From positions 1-61,804 of IMG/VR virus record IMGVR_UViG_3300047392_000043: a DNA stretch of 61,804 nt; one strand, written 5' to 3'. Below, one piece after another: positions 49,802-57,175 of this stretch. Position numbers and translations under genes: made by a program. The notes beneath the pieces are model-generated. The model did not search any database. It was not told the DNA's origin and was given only the letters and a program-made list of their open reading frames with translations. Source of the stretch: a virus. Each line of letters begins with the position of its first letter. Within the stretch, counting starts at the first letter, position 1.

Positions 49802-50901
49802 CTGCGAAGTACTCCGGTGTTTTGTTTGATGTATATGTTGTTCCCGCCAGGACTACCGTCACCGATGATAATAGAAGCAGGCGAGTCGTCATGTACTATG
49901 GTAATTGATGTGTTTGAAGCATAGCCCTGCGTCTTTACTTCTGCGTAATGTTCATTGACAGTGTCGCGATATGCTACACCCTTACCGCGACTTTGTATGT
50001 CTGCTTCGTTTGGCTGATCCCAACGAACACAAATTGAACGTGCTGGATTACAAGCTGGTGTGCCTGCGGCTTCTAATAGTGCTAGCAACCGTGCATCATC
50101 AATTGCTTGCTGGGCTTCTCGAACACGTTGGGCCAATCGTCTTTGAGCTTCGGATTCAATTTCAGCATCCTCTTCTTCTTTTTTAGTTTTACCGGTGGTA
50201 TCCTTAATGGCTTTGCCAATTTCATGCGGCTGACTAATGATCAATAGGTTGTTAATTTTAGCTTCAACTGTATTAAGAACAACAGGAGTAGTTGGTACTA
50301 AACTGGCACTGATAACAAAGGTAGCTTGAAACGCTTCGGTTAGCTCAACTTTGCCAGCGGACGTTTCAACAGTAATAGCACCTACACGACAACGTTGTTC
50401 TTCTAGCTCGTATGTTTTAATGTCTTTGTCTTCTTTGCACGAAGGAAGCAACACAATCAAACTTTGTCCAGCTTCATCTACTGTCATTGAAAAGTCAGTG
50501 CCGCGAACTGCAATGTTTGCAGTTGGTGTTGTAATTGCTACACGCTGTGGATTTTGTTTTGCAATTTGACCGCTTGCATAACGTACTGTACCCATACCAA
50601 CTCGCATTGCCAACTTACCTGCATCGCTTGCTTTAGGATCAAAGACAAAGTCGTCGATGACTAGACGACTGTTTTCTGTTACTTTTACTCGGGTATCATC
50701 AATGAATGTGATATTGCTTTCACACTTTTTGGTAATATAAGTGTCCATGCTTTCAACGCCCGAACCTTTAACACCTGCCAATTCTTTCTTGTTACGTTCA
50801 ATTGAACATGCCGTGCCTTTAGTCTCAGCAACTGTGCCAATGCTGGCTGCTGCCGTTGTTGTTCCTATTGCAGCCAACAAAAAGGCAAGCACGAATTTCA
50901 T
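49798..50901 (-). CDS. Secreted FecR-domain protein
   Basis: 367 residues. Signal peptide MKFVLAFLLAAIGTTTAAAS. FecR-like core: IGTVAETKGTACSIERN, VTENSRLVIDDFVFDP, VGMGTVRYASGQIAKQNP, VAITTPTANIAVRGTDFS. Then a long charged helix (about 240-280) and a C-terminal NIYIKQNTGVLRR resembling a curlin-repeat edge. FecR proteins of this stand-alone type often sit with surface polymers. Genes on both sides encode curlin-repeat proteins and the ends overlap, so it is probably part of the fibre system. Confidence 0.8.
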   Translation of the reverse strand: MKFVLAFLLAAIGTTTAAASIGTVAETKGTACSIERNKKELAGVKGSGVESMDTYITKKCESNITFIDDTRVKVTENSRLVIDDFVFDPKASDAGKLAMRVGMGTVRYASGQIAKQNPQRVAITTPTANIAVRGTDFSMTVDEAGQSLIVLLPSCKEDKDIKTYELEEQRCRVGAITVETSAGKVELTEAFQATFVISASLVPTTPVVLNTVEAKINNLLIISQPHEIGKAIKDTTGKTKKEEEDAEIESEAQRRLAQRVREAQQAIDDARLLALLEAAGTPACNPARSICVRWDQPNEADIQSRGKGVAYRDTVNEHYAEVKTQGYASNTSITIVHDDSPASIIIGDGSPGGNNIYIKQNTGVLRR

Positions 50902-50906
50902 AGTGC

Positions 50907-51698
50907 TTACCTTGGAATTGCTGAGACTGGATTGACGATTGCCGCAGAGCTACTTCTAACAGTGATAGTATTGTTACTACCATTGGTTGCAATGTTAATA
51001 GTTGTATCATTGAAACCTTGCTGTTGAGTAGTGATAGAGTTGTAATCACCAGTTGTATTCATTGTTAGCTTGTGACCGTTTGCACCTGCTGTATCAATTT
51101 GCTGACTATTGAATACGTTGCTGTTGCCTACTACAGTATTTGTTACAGTACCATTGCTACTCTTTAACTCGTTAGTAACTTGGTTAGAGTTGCCTGTAAT
51201 TGTATTTGTACTGTTTATGTTATTACCAACGACAGTTTGAATAATAGTGTTGCTGTCGCCTGTGATAGTTTCAGTTACATTTGACTGAGTAGTATTTGTA
51301 TTTGCATCACCCATTGTTAAGTTAGTTTGGTTGGTATTACCGCTAACTGTTGATGTGTATGTGTTTTGACTACCTTTAATGTTGTACTGTGCAGAGTTTG
51401 CATTACCAGTTTGTGTAATAGCAAGAGTGTTGCTACTACCAGTAATAGTACCATAGTTAGTAGTACCTGGCGCAACCGCAACCAAAGTGGTAACACCAGT
51501 ATTGGCAACTGTAGTAGTGTTGGCTGTACCACCAACAGTATTTGTGCCACCTACTTGCTCAATAGTGATAGTGTTACTATTACCAACTTGTTCAATATAT
51601 ACGCTATTTGGTCCAGTGGCAGTACCAGTAGCATGTGCAACAAGGGATGATACTGCTATCGCTGTTGCAACCGCGCTTTTCATAAATTTACGGTTCAT
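50907..51698 (-). CDS. Curlin-repeat protein (CsgA/CsgB-like)
   Basis: 263 residues from the ATG at 51698 (MNRKFMKSAVATAIAVSSLV), or the ATG 15 bases in. Signal peptide ending AHA. Then at least eight Asn/Gln/Gly/Thr-rich units such as VYIEQVGNSNTITIEQVGG, TGSSNTLAITQTGNANS, ITGDSNTIIQTVVGNN and VVGNSNVFNSQQIDTAG. The G-x-S-N-T...Q spacing is the curlin repeat that forms cross-beta fibres. Probable major subunit. Confidence 0.85.
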   Translation of the reverse strand: MNRKFMKSAVATAIAVSSLVAHATGTATGPNSVYIEQVGNSNTITIEQVGGTNTVGGTANTTTVANTGVTTLVAVAPGTTNYGTITGSSNTLAITQTGNANSAQYNIKGSQNTYTSTVSGNTNQTNLTMGDANTNTTQSNVTETITGDSNTIIQTVVGNNINSTNTITGNSNQVTNELKSSNGTVTNTVVGNSNVFNSQQIDTAGANGHKLTMNTTGDYNSITTQQQGFNDTTINIATNGSNNTITVRSSSAAIVNPVSAIPR

Positions 51699-51833
51699 AT
51701 TTTCAACATAGTTGGTTACATTTCCCAACTAAGCTCCCTGGGCTTTGCCCGTTATATAATATTTAAACTAACTCTTTCCAAAATTAACATACGCTGTTAA
51801 ATTTTTTACATGTTAATATTTTTACAGTGTAAA
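51699..51833 (-). promoter_or_regulatory. Leader region of the curlin operon
   Basis: 135 bases between csgG and the curlin gene. Minus strand: inverted repeat ATTAACAT/ATGTTAAT (about 51787-51821), TTTAAATA (one mismatch to the late box) and a small hairpin GGGCAAAGCCC (about 51741-51751). Probably holds the promoter and an operator for the three-gene curlin-FecR-curlin unit. Confidence 0.45.
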
Positions 51834-52679
51834 TTATTTTACAGTAACAGGCTTTTCTTCTACGAATGCCCAATGCCCTTTACGAGCACCTTCCTTGATA
51901 GTATTAACAACTGCGGCTTGTACTGCAACATCAACTGCTTTGTTGATACTTTCATTTATACTACCACCAAATTCGCCTTCTACTGCCTTGGTGCCTGCAC
52001 CTAAAGGTGTGCCATCATCCATAAAACGTAGAACTGTAATCTTATCCATATAACTTAAAACAGTCTTAGTAACGGTGACTGTTGTTAAAATTTCCCCTGT
52101 GCTAACGCTAACTGTTCTTAATGTAACTGTTACTGTATCGCTTTGGTATTGTGTGCTAGCACCAATACCAAATAGTCGCATACCGTTGCCACCTGTAATA
52201 GTGTTGCTGTCATAGCCAACAATGCCACCTTCTACAATTACACCTGCAAATAACATTGGAGGCAACGGAGTAGCATCTTTGCCCTGATACTGTTCGCGCA
52301 TGGAACGAATCATTTGGCGCTCTTTGATTAGGTTCTCTAAGCCAACACGTTCTACAACACGGAACCAGCGAGCATTGCCAACTTCCTGTAGAGATTTGAT
52401 TAGATAGTTTTCTGCACCCTGTGTCACTGCTGAACTTAAACTGGCAATGTTTGGCAAGCTCTTACGCTGACCAGTCATATCTCTAAAGCCATATACGGCA
52501 ATTGTAATTGGGCCACCTGCTGGAGGTGCTAATCGATTCTCGTCAGTTTTAAGATACTTGCTGTTTTCTACCACTGGAGCATCAAATTGATCACCTGTTA
52601 GCTTTTCACGAATGGCACTGCCAGTTGCACATCCACCTAATAAACTTACTACTGCCAAGGATACTAATAATCGTTTCAT
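51834..52679 (-). CDS. csgG: CsgG curli secretion channel
   Basis: 281 residues. Lipoprotein signal MKRLLVSLAVVSLLGGCATG with lipobox Cys16. ITIAVYGFRDMTGQRK, SSAVTQGAENYLIKSLQEVG, WFRVVERVGLENLIKERQMI, AGVIVEGGIVGYDSNTITGG and VTVTLRTVSVSTGEILTTV follow CsgG throughout, including the membrane-spanning region. Full length (E. coli CsgG 277). It forms the outer-membrane nonamer pore for curlins. Confidence 0.93.
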   Translation of the reverse strand: MKRLLVSLAVVSLLGGCATGSAIREKLTGDQFDAPVVENSKYLKTDENRLAPPAGGPITIAVYGFRDMTGQRKSLPNIASLSSAVTQGAENYLIKSLQEVGNARWFRVVERVGLENLIKERQMIRSMREQYQGKDATPLPPMLFAGVIVEGGIVGYDSNTITGGNGMRLFGIGASTQYQSDTVTVTLRTVSVSTGEILTTVTVTKTVLSYMDKITVLRFMDDGTPLGAGTKAVEGEFGGSINESINKAVDVAVQAAVVNTIKEGARKGHWAFVEEKPVTVK

Positions 52680-52688
52680 GTGCTATCC

Positions 52689-53177
52689 TTAAAATGCGAA
52701 CGTGCCACTTGGCACCTTCATTGTTGTTGTTTGTGCAGGGTTGGTTAGGTTGGTGATTGTAATAATAATCATACCAGTATCGCTACCAGTACCCAACTTC
52801 CACTCAACTGAGTTGCCGGCTAAATCTGGGATACTACCGCACACTGCGCCGGCTGTTGCTACCGTGCAAGTTGGAGCATCAGTTGCACCAAATAAACTGT
52901 CTGTTAGTTGTTTGGCCAACTGTGCATAAATTCTGCTTTGTAGGTTTGCTACAAATTGAGCCTGTGGAGTGTTAGCGGCATCACGTTCTGCTTGTGCTTT
53001 TAATGCGTCAGCTTTGGCAACATTCTTTTCACGTTGCTGATCTTCTAACTGCTTTATTGTTAGAACGTGAGAACTATATCCGACGCCAGAAAAGGACGGA
53101 CTGCTAAAGTTATGTGATAGTTCTGCGCTTACTACAATACTTGGAACAAGCATTGCTAAAATAACTAATTTTTTCAT
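52689..53177 (-). CDS. csgF: CsgF curli assembly factor
   Basis: 162 residues. Signal peptide MKKLVILAMLVPSIVVSA, then ELSHNFSSPSFSGVGYSSH, equivalent to the CsgF N-terminus that plugs into the CsgG pore (F-x-N-P-x-F-G-G). A Gln/Ala helix and a C-terminal strand domain with a C...C pair follow. E. coli CsgF is 138 residues. It ends 10 bases before csgG. CsgE and CsgD are not seen nearby. Confidence 0.82.
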   Translation of the reverse strand: MKKLVILAMLVPSIVVSAELSHNFSSPSFSGVGYSSHVLTIKQLEDQQREKNVAKADALKAQAERDAANTPQAQFVANLQSRIYAQLAKQLTDSLFGATDAPTCTVATAGAVCGSIPDLAGNSVEWKLGTGSDTGMIIITITNLTNPAQTTTMKVPSGTFAF

Positions 53178-53246
53178 AGTAGAAACCCCATTATACCCTA
53201 CTATTTAAAGTAAGGCCATGGTTTTATTAACTACTACTATTGTATA
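53178..53246 (-). promoter_or_regulatory. Upstream region of csgF
   Basis: Minus strand TATAAT (53195-53190) lies 12 bases before the ATG at 53177, with GGGG between. No good -35 is found at 16-18 bases. It could be an activator-dependent or phage-sigma promoter for csgFG. Confidence 0.35.
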
Positions 53247-54752
53247 TTATTTTAGTGCGCGAAGTGTAGAAGTCGTAGTCATTGCAGGCTTGTCTTTAGG
53301 TACGATCTTCTTAGGCTTGGGTGCGGCAACTACTTCCTCGCCGTCGCTAGGTACATCAGCCTCTTTAGCACCATTCTTAAGAATCTTAAATGTAAAGTTT
53401 CCTTTACCTTGTGTGCTCATGTATGCTTTACTAGCATCAAGTAAAACGCCTGTAACAGTTTCACTTGGATACACAGCATTAAAGCTGTCAATGCTGATTG
53501 TGTCCTTAGTTTCAGAACAATTTGTGTACATTTGTACCAGGGCAGAGTGGTTTAAAATGTCAGAAGCGGCTTTACCAAAGTTTGTATTTTCATTTACATA
53601 GTCAGCAACTTTATAAGCAATAGCACTAATCATGTGTTCCATTGGAATAATAACACGCATGTCACGTGCCTTACGTCCATTGTACAATGCTTCTAACTTT
53701 GTGTGACCTTGCCAATCAATTTGATCGTCGGGCCCGTACTTCTTTAATGTCATTGCAAATGTAGCATCTTCAGGACTAATCATCTTGTAGTCTACTGCTA
53801 ACTTTAGCGGAGCACCAAAGTGACCTTTGGCATCAATGTCCTTTAAAATTTCAACAACTACCTTGTGCTTTTCAAGTAAAGCCGCGCCTTTAGGAGCAAC
53901 TTTTAATTCGTTAATACTCTTAAGCAAGTTTACAACTGAAGCACTTGCGCCGCTTGCACCCTTACTTGATAACTTAATCTGCTTGCCTTGAGGATTAACG
54001 ATTAGACTATCATACAAGCCACCTGTTACGCTGTTGTTAAAGCTAATAGTACAGTCGTTGTATCCACCCTTGCCAAAGAAAATCTCAGCGGCTTCGCCTG
54101 CGTTACCTTTGATAGGCTTGTCCATTAACAGTGCCAATGGTTGTAGCATTTCGCAGAAATAATCGCGGAACGCTGTCATGTTCATGTTGCCCTTAGGGAA
54201 TGTAATAGGAAACTTGTTGGCAGTTAAGAATGCATTAAGCGCAACAACTTCGTTGCTGCCTTGTCCAAATTTGGCAATGATTTGGCGCGAGATAGAATCT
54301 ACATCATTGTTTTGGAACTGTGTTAGTACTTCACTTGGCTTGTAGCCAGTGTTTTCTTTTTGTCCTGCTTTGCTTTGGTACTTAAAGCCGCCAGGAATAT
54401 CATTGTGTTGCCAATCGTTTTGGATACGGTTAGCAGAGATTGTTTTGTAGTAGCGACCTAAGTAGTACGCTTTCTTGTCAGCATCGGTAAACGTAGCAAT
54501 GGCAAATGCCAATGTACCAGAGTTTGACTTGTTGGTCCAATGAATATTCTTGCCCTTTGTTTGAGCGTCAATTTCTGCTTGCATTTCTTCAGCAGAAGTA
54601 AATTGCCCACGCTCAGGAAAGAAGTCTAAACTTTGAAATGTAATAACATCGCCTTGGGGATTTTTAAATTGCTCGCCAGGAATTCGAGCAGCCAAGCCGC
54701 GTCCCTCAATCAATACTTCAATTCTAGTTTCAAATATATGACGTAATAACAT
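53247..54752 (-). CDS. Late phage protein of unknown function
   Basis: 501 residues from the ATG at 54752 (MLLRHIFETRIEVLIEGRG), a leader like MLIRELFE. GKNIHWTNKSNSGTLAFAIA, YFCEMLQPLALLMDKPIKGN, GAEIFF-type segment (AGEAAEIFFGKGGYND), and VNPQGKQIKLSSKGASGAS are prominent. I recall this protein as a hypothetical of cyanophages. Basic low-complexity C-terminus. Overlaps the nucleotidyltransferase-like gene by about one base. Confidence 0.6.
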   Translation of the reverse strand: MLLRHIFETRIEVLIEGRGLAARIPGEQFKNPQGDVITFQSLDFFPERGQFTSAEEMQAEIDAQTKGKNIHWTNKSNSGTLAFAIATFTDADKKAYYLGRYYKTISANRIQNDWQHNDIPGGFKYQSKAGQKENTGYKPSEVLTQFQNNDVDSISRQIIAKFGQGSNEVVALNAFLTANKFPITFPKGNMNMTAFRDYFCEMLQPLALLMDKPIKGNAGEAAEIFFGKGGYNDCTISFNNSVTGGLYDSLIVNPQGKQIKLSSKGASGASASVVNLLKSINELKVAPKGAALLEKHKVVVEILKDIDAKGHFGAPLKLAVDYKMISPEDATFAMTLKKYGPDDQIDWQGHTKLEALYNGRKARDMRVIIPMEHMISAIAYKVADYVNENTNFGKAASDILNHSALVQMYTNCSETKDTISIDSFNAVYPSETVTGVLLDASKAYMSTQGKGNFTFKILKNGAKEADVPSDGEEVVAAPKPKKIVPKDKPAMTTTSTLRALK

Positions 54753-54753
54753 T

Positions 54754-55569
54754 TTAAATTTCAACCCCGTCACGACCCAAAGTTTCTCTAGCATCTGCTA
54801 TTAACGCTTCGCGCTCGGGATTATTTTCTAGTGCTTTAAGTACTGCTTCTACGCTGGTTAAACTAGTACGATCAAAACCATGACCAAATAGCAGTGTAGC
54901 AATGTGATCTGGATCATCGCCGTTATCAACTAACTTCTTAGTTGCACGATCGATAAGACCAACAGTTGGATTCCATGTAAAGCCTTTTACTTTAGCAATG
55001 CTACTTAGCAAGATTTGTTTGTGGGCACCGCGGTACTTACTGTGTGGATCAGAAGCCATTGCAAACTTTGCAAACTCTAAATTTGGTACAAACATAAAGT
55101 CAGTTTGCACATAACCACGTTCTGGGCTACCACCAATTGGTGTTTTAAAGTGTACGCTGATACCAGACTTTCTGATAAATGCTTTTGAATCTTCACCGTG
55201 TTGCGAGCACCATGCACTTAGCTTGGCAACCAATTCTTCTTTGGTAACGCCTGGAGGGATACCAATGTCCAAGTCACCACTTGTAGGAGTCTTACCAGTG
55301 GTACCTAATGCGTGTTCAAAATGTGGAATGCCTGTAATTTTTTCAAGAAAGCGGATAGTTGGTTCTACATCAGCTTGGTTAATACGCTGTGTTAGTTCTT
55401 CGCCTTCTGCACTCTTGAAAACATTACCGCCTTCAACGATAATAGTGTTGTCACCGTGATAAAACTCCACGACTGTATTTGTTTCCGTGTTAACACGGGC
55501 CCAACGTCCGTTTACTTGACGTAGGGATTCATATACAGTAACTCGTGGAGTAATATCAGATAAGAACAT
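54754..55569 (-). CDS. Nucleotidyltransferase-fold protein
   Basis: 271 residues. GKTPTSGDLDIGIPPG gives the G-S-x-D-x-D-like metal motif (S-G-D-L-D-I) of pol-beta-type nucleotidyltransferases; RGYVQTDFMFV may supply the third Asp. PHSKYRGAHKQILLSSIAKV follows. It is probably an enzyme acting on RNA or protein, or a minor virion protein, linked with the 53247-54752 product by overlap. Confidence 0.6.
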   Translation of the reverse strand: MFLSDITPRVTVYESLRQVNGRWARVNTETNTVVEFYHGDNTIIVEGGNVFKSAEGEELTQRINQADVEPTIRFLEKITGIPHFEHALGTTGKTPTSGDLDIGIPPGVTKEELVAKLSAWCSQHGEDSKAFIRKSGISVHFKTPIGGSPERGYVQTDFMFVPNLEFAKFAMASDPHSKYRGAHKQILLSSIAKVKGFTWNPTVGLIDRATKKLVDNGDDPDHIATLLFGHGFDRTSLTSVEAVLKALENNPEREALIADARETLGRDGVEI

Positions 55570-55571
55570 TA

Positions 55572-55826
55572 TTATGCCTTAGGAGCTTTTTTAGCACGTG
55601 GCTTCTTTTCAGCGGCTGGCTTTTTAGCACGTGGCTTCTTGGCTGCTACAACTGGAACTGTAGCATCTGCAACTGGCACAACTTCAACAGCGCCTGCCCC
55701 TTCAACAACTACTACTGTTGCTGGTGGCTCGCCTAATGCAGTAACAGTTGGCGCTTCAACTTTGTACGGCGCTTCTGCGGCCGGTGCGCTACCAAAACCA
55801 AATAGCTTCTTTAAAAATGATAACAT
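55572..55826 (-). CDS. Small basic protein with histone-like tail
   Basis: 84 residues. MLSFLKKLFGFGSAPAAE (amphipathic, membrane-seeking), a Val/Ala-rich linker, then KKPRAKKPAAEKKPRAKKAP, a lysine/proline/alanine tail like histone H1. Likely binds DNA or another acidic surface. AAAGGAAAAG precedes the ATG. Confidence 0.6.
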   Translation of the reverse strand: MLSFLKKLFGFGSAPAAEAPYKVEAPTVTALGEPPATVVVVEGAGAVEVVPVADATVPVVAAKKPRAKKPAAEKKPRAKKAPKA

Positions 55827-55917
55827 TTCTTTTCCTTTATCGTTGGTTGAGGAATCATCTACAACCGTGTATTATATTTAGTTTTTTGGCTGAACTTATG
55901 CTAGTTCAAAATAACCA
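55827..55917. other. Short intergenic gap
   Basis: Minus strand CTAAATATAATAC (about 55867-55879) is AT-rich and could be a late-type or -10 element for the small basic protein, 40-50 bases upstream. Nothing else seen. Confidence 0.3.
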
Positions 55918-57144
55918 TTATTTCATGGCAACTTGCATGTAATTAGCAAAGTTATCCTTGCGTTGTTCTAGACCACGTAAGCCTGGATTGACTTGTTTTG
56001 TAACACCAACTGTATCTTTAAAGTTATCTACGTTTGGTTGCACACGATGCTTCCAAAACCAAACTGATACTTGAGCCGCAATTTCTGGCTTTTCAAGTAG
56101 CTCTGGATGCTTTTCTAACGGGAGTCCAAGTTCTTCGCCGGCTTGTTTATAATTCCAACGGCCTGTGATTTGAATAAAGCCACGGCCTTTGTATTTTGCT
56201 CCATCACCGACATGCTTGTTGCCTAATGCTTTAGCTTTCTTAGGAGCATACTTTGGATCATACTTACGGAAGTCTAAGCTGCCTCCAAACTCTGTTAGTC
56301 GTTTAAAGTCTAATGTTTCATGAGCACATTGAGCCATAAATGCCGCAAGTTCAGAACCTTGCAAGCCCGATGCTTTTGCAACTTTTAATAACACACTTTC
56401 CAATGGATTACCTGTAATAGGCTGTACGTTGAGCTTTTTAGGTGCTTCGGGTTTTGGCTCTGCTTTTACAGAAGCTGGAGCACTTGGTGCAGACTTAGCT
56501 TGTGCAAATGTTTTTGGTGCTTCTGCTTTTTTAATTGCTGGCGCTTGTGCCACTGCGGCAGTTGGCTCTTTGAAGTAATCCTGTGCGGCTTGCTTGGCCA
56601 TCATGCCACCCATACCACCTGCGGCAATACCACCAGCAACAGCCAAGTTGGTAATTGTATCTTTCCAACCTTCTTCTAGGCCATCCTCAAATAGAGGTCC
56701 TGTAATAATGTTAGTTGCCTTTTCGGCTTGCAAGCCACGTACCAGGGCCGCACGGAATTCTGGAGTAATGTCTCGAGCACGATATCCACCACGAGGCAAA
56801 ATATGTACTTCAATTGGGGCATCGCCTTCTAGCTTTTTAATAGCTGTCATACGATTACGACCTTCGTGCCCTACTACTTGTGCAGTCTTGGAAAAGTCAC
56901 CATCATCCCATTCTTGCGGAATTTTAATTTCTAAGAAAGGAGCACCAATAGCACCACCATCAGCAATGTACTTTTCTAATTCGGGACTATGTTCTTGGCC
57001 AAGCGGCGCAGCCAAGCGTAGGAATGTGCTAGGACGCATCATAACTCGCAGACCAAAGTAGTCTATGTCTTGGTTATAAGGGACTGCTCCTGCACCGTCT
57101 TTGTTGTCAATTTTGACTTCAGCTAATAGTTCACGTAAACGCAT
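55918..57144 (-). CDS. ParB-like N-terminal domain fused to GH19 muramidase/chitinase
   Basis: 408 residues. Leader MRLRELLAEV; residues about 20-150 include VVGHEGRNRMTAIKKLEGD, the recognition helix of ParB-like nuclease folds; a Gly/Ala hydrophobic stretch (about 175-190, AVAGGIAAGGMGGMMAKQAA); a Pro/Ala/Lys linker; and residues about 250-408 a GH19 domain (FMAQCAHETLDFKRLTEFGG, YKGRGFIQITGRWNYKQAG, SVWFWKHRVQPN). Separate from the short endolysin at 35 kb, it may be a virion-borne lytic enzyme. CTAAATA lies 5 bases before the ATG. Confidence 0.8.
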   Translation of the reverse strand: MRLRELLAEVKIDNKDGAGAVPYNQDIDYFGLRVMMRPSTFLRLAAPLGQEHSPELEKYIADGGAIGAPFLEIKIPQEWDDGDFSKTAQVVGHEGRNRMTAIKKLEGDAPIEVHILPRGGYRARDITPEFRAALVRGLQAEKATNIITGPLFEDGLEEGWKDTITNLAVAGGIAAGGMGGMMAKQAAQDYFKEPTAAVAQAPAIKKAEAPKTFAQAKSAPSAPASVKAEPKPEAPKKLNVQPITGNPLESVLLKVAKASGLQGSELAAFMAQCAHETLDFKRLTEFGGSLDFRKYDPKYAPKKAKALGNKHVGDGAKYKGRGFIQITGRWNYKQAGEELGLPLEKHPELLEKPEIAAQVSVWFWKHRVQPNVDNFKDTVGVTKQVNPGLRGLEQRKDNFANYMQVAMK

Positions 57145-57175
57145 CAGATATTTAGCTAATCGACGTTTATGGTAA

